Shown here: positions 27,878 through 36,869 of the stretch, piece after piece
Numbering within the stretch: the stretch's first letter is position 1
Layout of the letters: each line of letters begins with the position of its first letter
Assembly: GCF_014199625.1 (NCBI RefSeq)
Contig: NZ_JACHNY010000003.1
Location: 372,001 to 436,000, forward strand
Length of the DNA stretch: 64,000 nt
Reading direction: 5' to 3'
Origin: Sphingomonas abaci
Lineage (GTDB): Bacteria; Pseudomonadota; Alphaproteobacteria; Sphingomonadales; Sphingomonadaceae
Made by a program: the position numbers and the translations under genes
The notes under the pieces: model-generated
Database searches by the model: none
What the model saw: only the letters and a program-made list of their open reading frames with translations
Told to the model about the DNA's origin: nothing

Positions 27878-30213
27878 GTGCGCACGCGCACCGGCACCGA
27901 CTTGCCGGCCGGGACATGGCTCTCCAGCGCATGATGTTCCAGCGGGATGAGGTAATTGAGTTCCGGGTAATAGCCGCCCAGATTGCCCGGCGGGATATTG
28001 TACGCGACCACTCGCAGGCCCTCGACCACCCGGTCGACGCCATCCTCGGCATCGCTTTCCAGTGCCACGGTGTCGCCTTCCTGCAAGCCCAGCCGGGCCA
28101 TGTCGTCGCGGTTCATCATCACCACCATGCGCGTGCCGCGGATGCCGCGGAAGCGATCGTCATAGCCATAGACGGTGGTGTTGAACTGGTCGTTGGAGCG
28201 CAGCGTGATGAGGCGGAACCGACCATCCTTGTCCGTGAAACCGGACGCGTTGAGCGCGCGCGGCACGTTGAATTCGGCCTTGCCGCTTTCCGTTTCCCAT
28301 TGCCGATGCGCGGCCGGGTTGCCTTTCCAGAAGCCGCCGGGTTCGAACATCCGCTCGTTGAAATTGGCGAACTTGTCCGGATAGCAATTCTCGATCGCGG
28401 TGCGGACCAGCCCGTAATCGCCGACCCAGGCGTCCCAGGGCACGTTGGGATTGGGCGGCAGCACCGCCTTGGCGATGCCGGCGACGATCGCCGGTTCGGA
28501 CAGGAGCGTATCGGAGGCCGGCTTCACCTTGCCGATCGAGCCATAGATATGGCTGAATGAATCCTCCATCGACACCGCCTGGCGGCCGGTCGCCTGCAGG
28601 TCAGTCTCCGACCGGCCCAGGCAGGGCAGGATCCAGCTTTCCTGGCCCGGCACCAGCTGGCTCTTGTTGAGCTTGGTGGCGATATGGACGGTGATCGGCA
28701 GCTTCGCCCAGGCTTCCTTCATCTTCGCATGTTCGGGCGTGGCGCGCAGGAAATTGCCGCCGAGCTGGACGAAGCCCTGACACTCGCCGGCGATGATCGC
28801 GCGGCAGCTTTCCACCGTGTCCCAACCCTTTTCGGTCGGCGGATCGAACTGGAACAGCGTCTTCAGCCGCTCGACCGGCGCGAGTTCGGTCTTCTCGGTG
28901 ATGCCGACGGTGCGCTGGCCCTGCACGTTGCTGTGGCCGCGCACGGGGCCCGGGCCGGCACCCTCGCGACCGATATTGCCGCGCAGCATCAGGAAATTGG
29001 TCAGCACGAACAGGCTGTCCATGCCGTAGCGATGCTGGGTGATGCCCATGCCATAGACGGCGATGACGCGCTCGGCGCGCATGTAGACGCGCGCCGCTGC
29101 CTCAATCGCGCCGCGGGTCAGGCCGCTGGCCCGGGTCAGTTCATCCCAGTCCGCGCGGCGGCAATAATCGGCGAATGCCTCGAACCGGACGGTGTGCTGT
29201 TCGATGAAATGATGGTCGATCACGCGCGTGCCGCCGTTCGCGATGGCGTGGTCGTCCGCTTCGATCACCAATTTGCACATGCCGACGATCGCGGCGATGT
29301 CGCCGCCGGCGTGAAGCTGGTGATATTGGGTCGAAATCTTCGTCTCGTGCCCGGCGATCATGTCGAGCGGGCTTTGCGGATCGGCGAACCGCTCCCAGCC
29401 ACGCTCCCGCAAGGGATTGAAGGTGACGATCTCCACGCCCCGGTCGCGGCACGACTTCAGCGTGTGGAGCATCCGGGGGGCGTTGGTGCCGACATTCTGC
29501 CCGAAGCAGAAGATCGCGTCGCACTTGTCGTAATCCTCGAGCTGGATCGTCGCCACTGGCGACCCGATCGCCGCCTTCAGTCCGACCGAGGTCGTCTCGT
29601 GGCACATGTTCGACGAGTCGGGCAGGTTCTGCTGCCCCCACATCCGCGCGAACAGCGAATACATGAACGAGGTCTCCAGCGACGCGCGGCCGGAGGAATA
29701 GAGGACGACCTTCTTCGGGTCAGAGGCCTTCAGCTTCGCGCCGATCGCGGCGAACGCCTCGTCCCAGCTGGCGGCGACATATTTGTCGGTCGCGCGGTCG
29801 TAGCGCAGCGGATGCGTCAGCCGCCCGGTCTTCTCCAGGTCGTAATCGGGCCATTGCGCCATTTCCGACACTGTATGCTGCTGGAACAGGGCCGGGGTGG
29901 CGCGGTGCTTGGTCAGTTCCCAGGCGGTGGCCTTCGCGCCGTTCTCGCAGAATTCGGCGATATGTGGCTTGGCGGGTTTGCCCCAGGCGCAGGACACGCA
30001 CATGAAGCCCTCGGGCTTGTTCTGGCGGCGCAGCGTGTCGAGCACGTCGACCCCGGGTCGCTCGCCCGGCAGCACCTCGGCCATGCCACGCATCGATCCC
30101 CAGCCGCCGGCGGGCGCGGTGTACGGCTTGATCACGATCTCCTCGCCGCTCATCGCGTCATGGTCGCCGCGTTCCCGGCCGTGCTGGTCGTCTGCTGGAT
30201 GTTGGTCGTGCAT
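27874..30213 (-). CDS. FdhF/YdeP-family molybdopterin oxidoreductase (formate-dehydrogenase-like alpha subunit)
   Basis: 779 residues from ATG 30213, which has GGAGGACATCC before it. A His/Asp-rich leader (HDQHPADDQHGRERGDHD) precedes the conserved FMCVSCAWGKP and FCENGAKA segments of YdeP proteins. SNMCHETTSVGLK holds the cysteine expected to ligate Mo; GNFLRATPEH and GHSNVQGQRTVG are cofactor loops. The C-terminal domain (LRSNDQFNTTVYGYDDRFRG in part) binds the dinucleotide. No beta or gamma subunit genes are adjacent, as usual for this family. Substrate is unknown; E. coli YdeP is linked to acid resistance. Downstream mobA and fdhD supply its cofactor. Confidence 0.92.
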   Translation of the reverse strand: MHDQHPADDQHGRERGDHDAMSGEEIVIKPYTAPAGGWGSMRGMAEVLPGERPGVDVLDTLRRQNKPEGFMCVSCAWGKPAKPHIAEFCENGAKATAWELTKHRATPALFQQHTVSEMAQWPDYDLEKTGRLTHPLRYDRATDKYVAASWDEAFAAIGAKLKASDPKKVVLYSSGRASLETSFMYSLFARMWGQQNLPDSSNMCHETTSVGLKAAIGSPVATIQLEDYDKCDAIFCFGQNVGTNAPRMLHTLKSCRDRGVEIVTFNPLRERGWERFADPQSPLDMIAGHETKISTQYHQLHAGGDIAAIVGMCKLVIEADDHAIANGGTRVIDHHFIEQHTVRFEAFADYCRRADWDELTRASGLTRGAIEAAARVYMRAERVIAVYGMGITQHRYGMDSLFVLTNFLMLRGNIGREGAGPGPVRGHSNVQGQRTVGITEKTELAPVERLKTLFQFDPPTEKGWDTVESCRAIIAGECQGFVQLGGNFLRATPEHAKMKEAWAKLPITVHIATKLNKSQLVPGQESWILPCLGRSETDLQATGRQAVSMEDSFSHIYGSIGKVKPASDTLLSEPAIVAGIAKAVLPPNPNVPWDAWVGDYGLVRTAIENCYPDKFANFNERMFEPGGFWKGNPAAHRQWETESGKAEFNVPRALNASGFTDKDGRFRLITLRSNDQFNTTVYGYDDRFRGIRGTRMVVMMNRDDMARLGLQEGDTVALESDAEDGVDRVVEGLRVVAYNIPPGNLGGYYPELNYLIPLEHHALESHVPAGKSVPVRVRT

Positions 30214-30262
30214 GGATGTCCTCCGCCTCCCGCCTCAACGAAGATCAGGCTCGCCAGTGCCG

Positions 30263-30276
30263 TGACGCTTTCGTCA
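30263..30276. promoter_or_regulatory. Palindrome TGACG-CTTT-CGTCA in the YdeP/trxB divergent region
   Basis: A perfect 5 bp inverted repeat with 4-base spacer, 50 bp upstream of the YdeP-like start and 66 bp upstream of trxB, in the 128 bp shared promoter region. It could be an operator; no regulator is identified. Confidence 0.35.
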
Positions 30277-30341
30277 TCCGGTTCATTTTTGCGCCGCCCG
30301 CGCCTACATGATCGGGAAACATATCTAGGACGATCGGTACC

Positions 30342-31310
30342 ATGGCGATTCATTCCACCCGTATGCTCATCCTCGGCTCCGGCCCCGCGGGCCTGTCCGC
30401 CGCCATCTACGGCGCGCGGGCAGGGATGAAGCCGATCGTGGTGCAGGGCATCCAGCCGGGCGGCCAGCTGACCACCACCACGGATGTCGAGAACTATCCG
30501 GGCTTCGCCGACGTCATCCAGGGCCCCTGGCTGATGGAGCAGATGCAGAAGCAGGCCGAGCATGTCGGCACCACGCTGATGTGGGACACGATCGTCTCGG
30601 TCGACCTGTCGCGCCGGCCGTTCCGGCTGATCGGTGACGGCGGCGACGTCTACGAGGGCGAGGTACTGGTGATCGCCACCGGCGCCCAGGCCAAGTGGCT
30701 GGGCCTGGATTCGGAAGAGGCGATGAAGGGCAAGGGCGTGTCGGCTTGCGCGACCTGCGACGGCTTCTTCTATCGCGGCAAGAAGGTGGCGGTGATCGGC
30801 GGCGGCAACACCGCGGTCGAGGAAGCGCTCTACCTGACCAACCATAGCGACGACGTGACGCTGATCCATCGTCGCGACAGCTTGCGCGCCGAGCGCATCC
30901 TGCAGGAGCGGCTGTTCGCGCATCCCAACATCAAGGTCCTGTGGAACAAGGAGGTCCGCACCTTTGTCGACGGTGGCGGCACAGCCGGGCTGGTCGCGCT
31001 GGACCTGGAGGACACGGTGACGGGCGAGCATAGCCGGCTGGATGTCGAAGGGGGCTTCGTCGCGATCGGCCACCATCCCGCGACCGAGCTGTTCCGTGGC
31101 CATCTGGCGCTGGACGATGACGGCTATGTCGCGGTGGAGACCGGCTCGACCCGCACCAGCGTGGCCGGCGTGTTCGCCTGCGGCGACGTGGCCGACAAGG
31201 TCTATCGTCAGGCGGTGACGGCGGCGGGCACCGGCTGCATGGCCGCGCTCGACGCCGAACGCTTCCTCCAGGCGGAGGAGTTCGCCGAACTGCAGCAGGC
31301 GGCGGAGTGA
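30342..31310 (+). CDS. trxB: Thioredoxin-disulfide reductase
   Basis: 322 residues. Transfers electrons from NADPH through FAD to thioredoxin. FAD loop LGSGPAGLSAAIYGARAG (~11-28), redox motif CATC (Cys136, Cys139) in SACATCDGFFY, NADPH loop GGGNTAVEEALYL (~155-167), and C-terminal CGDVADKVYRQAVTAAGTG (~283-301, flavin-binding), all in the expected order for low-molecular-weight TrxB. ATG 30342 follows AGGACG. Convergent with the phosphatase gene, with repeat D between them. Confidence 0.96.
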   Translation: MAIHSTRMLILGSGPAGLSAAIYGARAGMKPIVVQGIQPGGQLTTTTDVENYPGFADVIQGPWLMEQMQKQAEHVGTTLMWDTIVSVDLSRRPFRLIGDGGDVYEGEVLVIATGAQAKWLGLDSEEAMKGKGVSACATCDGFFYRGKKVAVIGGGNTAVEEALYLTNHSDDVTLIHRRDSLRAERILQERLFAHPNIKVLWNKEVRTFVDGGGTAGLVALDLEDTVTGEHSRLDVEGGFVAIGHHPATELFRGHLALDDDGYVAVETGSTRTSVAGVFACGDVADKVYRQAVTAAGTGCMAALDAERFLQAEEFAELQQAAE

Positions 31311-31336
31311 CGCCCGCCGTCCGGCTTCTTCTTTCC

Positions 31337-31471
31337 TGTTCCCCGGCGAAGGCCGGGGCGCAGGTGGGACGGCCTTCGTAACGGAGCGTTGTGCTTCGTT
31401 CACGGTAACGGAGCGCGGACCTAAATCAGCAGCGTCACCCCGGCTGGACCCCGGCCTTCGCCGAGGAACAG
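31337..31471. repeat. Dispersed inverted-repeat element, copy D (longest)
   Basis: Left arm TGTTCCCCGGCGAAGGCC then GGGGCGCAGGTGGG; right arm CCCGGCTGGACCCC then GGCCTTCGCCGAGGAACA. The centre repeats CGTAACGGAGCG twice (near 31377 and 31403), which explains the greater length and suggests an internal duplication. Lies between convergent trxB and the phosphatase. Confidence 0.78.
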
Positions 31472-31487
31472 TAGTGGAAGCACGCCC

Positions 31488-33131
31488 TCACTTCGCGCAG
31501 GTGTCCGCCGGACCGGGATCGAGGTCCAGGCACCGGCCGTCCACGCCCGGCGTCTTCAGCCCGATCGTCGCGCCCAGCGTCGGCACGATGTCGACCGTCT
31601 CCACCGACAGTGGCTGTTCGAACGGGGTCATCCCCTTGCGCCAGAACAGGATCGGCACGCGGCGGTCATAATCCCAGGGGCTGCCATGCGTCTCGACATA
31701 GCCGGGGCCCGGCTTCTCGATGGTGGTGACGCGCGGCTTGAGCAGGATCAGCAGGTCGCCCGACCGCTCGGGGTCGAAGGAGGCGCGCGCCCGCTCCGCC
31801 AGCGTCCAGGTCTCGGGCGGGGAGGTCGGCATGGGGGTGGCGGCGATCTCGTCGCGGGTCAGCGCGGCCGCGACCTGCGGCATCGCGCTGTAGCGGCGCT
31901 TCGCCTCCGCCAGCACCCTGGCGCGGGTGGCGGCGGGCAGGTTTCGGTCGACATAGACGTCGCTCTCGGCGCTCAGCAGCACCGGTCCCTCCAGCTTCAT
32001 CTGCTTCGCGATCGCCGCGCCGACCGCCTTGGCCTGGACCTCGGGCGAGACATGGGTCTCCATCGGCATGGCGCGTTCGATCTGGCGCTCGGTCATGTCG
32101 TGCGCGCCGTGGTCGGCGGTCAGCATCACCTCATAGTCGATGCCGCTCTCGTCCAGCACCTGGAAGAAGCCGGCCAGCGCCTGGTCGAGCTGGTCCATCT
32201 GGATGCACATCTCGGTGCCCTGGGTGCCGCGCGAATGGCCGATATAGTCGGTCGCAGACAGGCCGATCGCGATCAGGTCGGGGGCGGGGCCCTTGCCGAG
32301 CTTCATGTCCTGGACTAGCCCGGCGGCCATCGCCAGCACCGCCGCGTCCGCGGCGGGAGAGGCGCGGAAGGCGGTGGCGTCGCCCGCGTCGCGCTCGAAC
32401 CGGCCCTGGCCGACCGTGACGTTGTTGACCGTGACCGGCCGGTCGAGCGGCTTGCACCATTCGGGCATCGCCAGCGGGCCTTGCGGCCTGGCGATCAGTG
32501 CCGCCACCGCGTCGCGGGTTCGCTGCACCACCGGCGGCACCGCGCGGCCGGCATAGGAGCTGTAGGTCTTGCCGTCCCACCACCAAAGCTCGTCGACCTT
32601 GTGGCCGCCCATCATCACCGCCGCCCGGTCCTTGCCCGCGACCGACACGACGCGCGTGGCGGGGTTGGCCGCCTTCATCCGCTCGCCCAGGGTCGGCACC
32701 TTCAGCGTGCGGTCGGTGACGGTGTATTTGTTATGGGTCGAACCGGGGACGGCGGTATCCTCGGCGCAGTAGACGACCTTGTCCTCCAGTCCGACAGACT
32801 GATCGATCCAGTTGTTGGCGATGATGCCGGTATGCGCCGGACGATAGCCGGTCAGGATGGTCGAGTGGCCAGGGCAAGTCTCGGTCGCCGCATGGCTCTG
32901 GTAGCCGGACGGGAACACCGCGCCGTTCAGCAGCCGCGCCATGCCGCCGGTGAAACGGTTGCGATATTGCGCAAACAGGTCGGCTGAGAACTGGTCGACC
33001 GAGATCGCGACGATCAGCTTGGGAGCGGGGCGCGGCGCGGCGGGGGCCGGGACGGTCGCCGGCGTCTGCGCCAGCGCAGGCGCGGCCGAGGCGAGGAGCA
33101 GGGCGGCGGCGAGGGGGAGGGGCGACTTCAT
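31488..33131 (-). CDS. Alkaline phosphatase, threonine-nucleophile (PafA/SPAP) type
   Basis: 547 residues with signal peptide (PLPLAAALLLASAAPALA) and a Pro/Ala linker. Metal and nucleophile elements: ISVDQFSADL (Asp46), TETCPGHST with Thr85 as the predicted nucleophile, GLSATDYIGHSRG (Asp and His), and LTADHGAHD. Residue pattern fits the phosphate monoesterases of Sphingomonas and Flavobacterium that use Thr rather than Ser. Acts in the periplasm on phosphate monoesters. The start at ATG 33131 gives the complete signal. No Pho box is obvious in the 68 bp to the divergent DsbD-like gene. C-terminal Cys pair (GRCLDL, DTCAK) may be a disulfide. Confidence 0.93.
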   Translation of the reverse strand: MKSPLPLAAALLLASAAPALAQTPATVPAPAAPRPAPKLIVAISVDQFSADLFAQYRNRFTGGMARLLNGAVFPSGYQSHAATETCPGHSTILTGYRPAHTGIIANNWIDQSVGLEDKVVYCAEDTAVPGSTHNKYTVTDRTLKVPTLGERMKAANPATRVVSVAGKDRAAVMMGGHKVDELWWWDGKTYSSYAGRAVPPVVQRTRDAVAALIARPQGPLAMPEWCKPLDRPVTVNNVTVGQGRFERDAGDATAFRASPAADAAVLAMAAGLVQDMKLGKGPAPDLIAIGLSATDYIGHSRGTQGTEMCIQMDQLDQALAGFFQVLDESGIDYEVMLTADHGAHDMTERQIERAMPMETHVSPEVQAKAVGAAIAKQMKLEGPVLLSAESDVYVDRNLPAATRARVLAEAKRRYSAMPQVAAALTRDEIAATPMPTSPPETWTLAERARASFDPERSGDLLILLKPRVTTIEKPGPGYVETHGSPWDYDRRVPILFWRKGMTPFEQPLSVETVDIVPTLGATIGLKTPGVDGRCLDLDPGPADTCAK

Positions 33132-33199
33132 CGACGATCCTTGGTGCGGGGGGCGGGCTTCGCTATGGAACGCTGCCCCTACGGAGACAAGACGGCCCC

Positions 33200-35233
33200 A
33201 TGACAGCCTGGTTTTGCCGGATGATGACGGTTCTGAGCTTCTTCCTGGCCCTGCCCGCGGTCGCGCAGGCACCGGGCGAGACGCATCTGGCGATGACGCT
33301 CGCCGCAGAAAGCGCCACCCCGCGCGCCGGCGGCACGGTGACGCTGGCGATCGCCGCCAAGCCGCAGGCCGGCTGGCATGGCTATTGGAAGAATCCGGGC
33401 GATGCCGGGATCGAGACGCTGGCGGCTTGGACCCTGCCCAAGGGGGCGTCGGTGGGCCCCTTGCGCTATCCGGTGCCGCAGCGGCTGACCGTCGCCGGTC
33501 TGATGAACTATGTCTATGAACAGCCCTTCGCGATGCTGGTCGACCTGAAGGTGCCGGCGGGGCTGGCGGCCGGCACGCCGCTGCCGATCCGGGTGAAGCT
33601 CGATTATCTGGTGTGCACCGACACGGTCTGCGTGCCCGAGCGGCAGAGCCTGGCCACCACCCTGACGGTCGGCGACGGCCAGATCGCCCCGGCCGACCGC
33701 GCCCGGTTCGACGCCTGGCGACGATCGCTGCCGCGCCCGCTGGGGTCCACCGCGACCTATCAGGTGGTCGGCAAGCAACTGCGCCTGTCGGTGCCGTTCC
33801 CCGCCGATGCACCGATCGACAAGCCCTATTTCTATCCCGCCGATGCCGCCAGCATCGCCATGGCCGCGCCGCAGGCGGTCACGCGCGATGGCGATCGGCT
33901 GGTCGTGACGACCGATGCCGCCGCGACCGCGCCGACCGGCGCCATCGCCGGCGTGCTGGCGACCGCGCCGGGTGAGGGGCTGGCGCTGACCGCCACCCCC
34001 GGCACCGTCGCCGCCGCCGCCACGCCGGAGGCCGCGGGCGCGGCGGGACAGGCGAGCACCGCGATCCTCGCCTTTCTGGGCGCGGTGCTGGGCGGCCTGA
34101 TCCTCAACATCATGCCGTGCGTCTTCCCGATCCTCAGCCTCAAGGCGCTGAGCCTGGCGCGGGGCGGCGGGACCGAGCGCGAGGCGCGGAGCGAGGCATT
34201 GGCCTATACGGCAGGCGTGGTGCTGGTCTGCCTGGCGCTGGGCGGCGGCCTGCTGGCGATCCGCGCGGCGGGGTCGACGGCGGGCTGGGCATTCCAGTTG
34301 CAGGACCCGCGGGTCATCGGCGTGCTGCTGCTGCTGGTCGGCGCGATCGCGCTCAACCTGGCCGGGCTGTTCGAGCTGCCGACGCCGCGCTTCGCCGGGG
34401 AGAGCGGCGCGACCGGCGCCTTCGCCACCGGCGCGCTCGCCGCCTTCGTCGCGACGCCGTGCACGGGGCCGTTCATGGGGGCGGCGCTGGGCGCGGCGCT
34501 GGTGCTGCCGACCTTCGCCGCCTTGCTGATCTTCGCGGGGCTAGGGCTGGGCATCGCGCTGCCGTTCCTCTTGATCGGCTTCGTGCCGGCGCTGCGGCGG
34601 CGGCTGCCCAAGCCGGGGCCGTGGATGGCGCGGCTGCGCCGCATCCTGGCGGTGCCGATGCTGCTGACCGCGCTGGGCCTCGCCTGGATCCTGGGGCGGC
34701 AGGCGGGAGTCGACGGCATGACGCTGGGCCTGGCCGCGCTGCTTCTGGCCACGCTCGGCCTGTGGTGGACCGGGCGGCGTCAGAGCACGGGGCGCGAGCG
34801 GGTCTGGGCGCCGGGCCTGGTCGCGCTGCTGCTCGCGGTCGCGGGCGTGATGACGGTCCGCCCCGCCTCCGCCACCGCCGAGGCCAGGATCGCCGGCGCC
34901 GAGCCGTTCAGCGAGGCGCGGCTCGCCACCCTGCGCGCCCAGGGCAAGCCGGTCTTCGCCTATTTCACCGCCGACTGGTGCCTGACCTGCAAGGTGAACG
35001 AGAAGACCGCGATCGAGACCGCCGCCGTCGCCGACTCCTTCCGTCGGGGCAAGGTATCGGTGATGGTCGGCGACTGGACGGACGGCGACCCGGCGCTCGG
35101 CCGCTTCATCGAGGCGCACAACCGCGCCGGGGTGCCGCTCTATCTCTGGTATGCACCCGGCGCCCGGGAGCCGCGCGTGTTGCCGCAGGTGCTGACCACC
35201 GGCACGCTGACCGCGCTGTCTGAGGGAACCTAA
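33200..35233 (+). CDS. DsbD-like protein-disulfide reductase (thiol:disulfide interchange)
   Basis: 677 residues. Signal peptide (TVLSFFLALPAVAQA), an N-terminal periplasmic domain with Cys139 and Cys144 (LVCTDTVCVPE), an eight-helix CcdA-like core from ~285 with Cys307 (NIMPCVFPILS) and Cys421 (ATPCTGPFMG), and a C-terminal thioredoxin domain with Cys594 and Cys597 (ADWCLTCK). Carries electrons from cytosolic thioredoxin to periplasmic thiols. The N-terminal domain is of the ScsB type (DUF with GYWKNPGDAG) rather than that of E. coli DsbD. A possible partner for CcmG at 21809 and of trxB at 30342, by pathway knowledge. Confidence 0.92.
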   Translation: MTAWFCRMMTVLSFFLALPAVAQAPGETHLAMTLAAESATPRAGGTVTLAIAAKPQAGWHGYWKNPGDAGIETLAAWTLPKGASVGPLRYPVPQRLTVAGLMNYVYEQPFAMLVDLKVPAGLAAGTPLPIRVKLDYLVCTDTVCVPERQSLATTLTVGDGQIAPADRARFDAWRRSLPRPLGSTATYQVVGKQLRLSVPFPADAPIDKPYFYPADAASIAMAAPQAVTRDGDRLVVTTDAAATAPTGAIAGVLATAPGEGLALTATPGTVAAAATPEAAGAAGQASTAILAFLGAVLGGLILNIMPCVFPILSLKALSLARGGGTEREARSEALAYTAGVVLVCLALGGGLLAIRAAGSTAGWAFQLQDPRVIGVLLLLVGAIALNLAGLFELPTPRFAGESGATGAFATGALAAFVATPCTGPFMGAALGAALVLPTFAALLIFAGLGLGIALPFLLIGFVPALRRRLPKPGPWMARLRRILAVPMLLTALGLAWILGRQAGVDGMTLGLAALLLATLGLWWTGRRQSTGRERVWAPGLVALLLAVAGVMTVRPASATAEARIAGAEPFSEARLATLRAQGKPVFAYFTADWCLTCKVNEKTAIETAAVADSFRRGKVSVMVGDWTDGDPALGRFIEAHNRAGVPLYLWYAPGAREPRVLPQVLTTGTLTALSEGT

Positions 35234-35354
35234 CGGCCCCGCCCGCTTTAACACACGATAAGATCAAAACCGCCCTGTTCCCCTCTTGTGCGATGCCGCG
35301 AACTGCCGCAGCATCGCGGACGAGCCGGACGCCGGGGCCGAGCCAATTGGGAGA

Positions 35355-36869
35355 ATGACGATCGTCGCGATGGGGACAGTGGCATTCGACGAGATCATGG
35401 GGAGCGACGGCGCGGCGCGCGCCGAGCTGGCGGCGCTTGGTCGTTGGCTGCAGACCACGCCCGAAAGCGAATTGCGCCGCCGCCAGGCCGCGGCGGAAGC
35501 GACGTTCCGCCAGCTCGGCATCACCTTCGCCGTTTATGGCGAGAGTGAAGCGAGCGAGCGGATCATCCCGTTCGACATCGTGCCGCGAGTCTTCCTGCCC
35601 GATGAATGGGCTCGCCTGTCCGAGGGGCTGGTGCAGCGGGTGGAGGCGATCAACGCCTTTCTCGACGACATCTATGGCGAGCGCCGCATCCTGAAGGACG
35701 GCGTGCTGCCGGCGGAGCTGATCTTCGGCAACCCGCAGTTCCGCCCCGAGATCGCCGGGATGCGCCCGCCGCACGGCGTCTGGGCGCATATCTGCGGCAT
35801 CGACTTGGTGCGGACCGGGCCGGACGCCTTCTTCGTGCTGGAGGATAATGCCCGCACGCCTTCGGGCGTCAGCTACATGCTGGAGAACCGGGAGGCGATG
35901 CTGCGGCTGTGCCCCGAGCTGTTCCGCAACTTCCGCGTTGCGGCGGTGGACAGCTATCCCGACCGGCTGCTGGAGACGATGAAGTCGGTCGCGCCGGAGG
36001 GCGTGTCCGCCCCGACCTGCGTGGTGCTGACACCGGGTCATTACAACTCGGCCTATTACGAGCACAGCTTCCTGGCTGATTCGATGGGGATCGAGCTGGT
36101 CGAGGCGGCCGATCTGGTGGTGGACGACGATATCGTCTGGATGCGGACGATCGCTGGGCGGGTGAAGGTCGATGTGATCTACCGCCGCGTCGACGACGAC
36201 TATCTCGATCCCCTCGTCTTCCGCCGCGATTCGATGCTGGGCGTTCCGGGGCTGATCGCCGCCTATGCCGCCGGCAATGTCGCGATCATCAACGCGCCGG
36301 GCAACGGCATCGCCGACGACAAGGCAATCTACAGCTATATGCCGGAGATCGTGCGCTATTATTCCGGCGGCGCGGCGAAACTGCCCAATGTCGAGACGTG
36401 GCGCTGCCGCGAGCCGCAGGCGCTGCGCTATGTGCTCGACCATCTGCCCGAATTGGTGGTGAAGCTGGTCGACGGGTCGGGCGGCTATGGCATGCTGGTC
36501 GGCCCGACCGCCAGCTCGGCCGAAATCGAGGCGTTCCGCGCGGCGCTCGTCGCCGAGCCGCATCGCTATATCGCCCAGCCGACGCTGGCGCTATCGACCG
36601 TGCCGACCATGGCCGATCGCGGCCTGGCCCCGCGCCATGTCGATTTTCGTCCCTTTGTCCTCACCGGATCGCGCGGCGTTCAGGTGGTGCCCGGCGGCCT
36701 GACCCGAGTCGCCCTGCGCGAGGGGTCGTTGGTCGTCAATTCCAGCCAGGGCGGCGGCACCAAGGACAGTTTCGTGCTGATGGAGGCGCCCGGCGCGCAG
36801 ACACAGAGCCAGAGCCAGAGCCTGGGCGGCATGACCCAGGTGCAGACGCTGGGCGGTGCCGCATGCTGA
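35355..36869 (+). CDS. Circularly permuted type 2 ATP-grasp protein
   Basis: 504 residues from ATG 35355, preceded by TTGGGAGA. Family landmarks: FDIVPRVF, IYGERRILKDGVLP, VLEDNARTPSGVSYMLENR, YYEHSFLADSMGIELVEAADL, VIYRRVDDDYLDPL and the C-terminal VVKLVDGSGGYGMLVGP loop that supplies ATP contacts. A Gln/Ser-rich tail (QTQSQSQSLGG) precedes the stop. ATP-grasp ligases of this family probably form an amide or peptide bond on an unknown small molecule or peptide. Overlaps the alpha-E gene by 7 bases, and with the transglutaminase-like gene it makes a conserved three-gene operon. Confidence 0.92.
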   Translation: MTIVAMGTVAFDEIMGSDGAARAELAALGRWLQTTPESELRRRQAAAEATFRQLGITFAVYGESEASERIIPFDIVPRVFLPDEWARLSEGLVQRVEAINAFLDDIYGERRILKDGVLPAELIFGNPQFRPEIAGMRPPHGVWAHICGIDLVRTGPDAFFVLEDNARTPSGVSYMLENREAMLRLCPELFRNFRVAAVDSYPDRLLETMKSVAPEGVSAPTCVVLTPGHYNSAYYEHSFLADSMGIELVEAADLVVDDDIVWMRTIAGRVKVDVIYRRVDDDYLDPLVFRRDSMLGVPGLIAAYAAGNVAIINAPGNGIADDKAIYSYMPEIVRYYSGGAAKLPNVETWRCREPQALRYVLDHLPELVVKLVDGSGGYGMLVGPTASSAEIEAFRAALVAEPHRYIAQPTLALSTVPTMADRGLAPRHVDFRPFVLTGSRGVQVVPGGLTRVALREGSLVVNSSQGGGTKDSFVLMEAPGAQTQSQSQSLGGMTQVQTLGGAAC

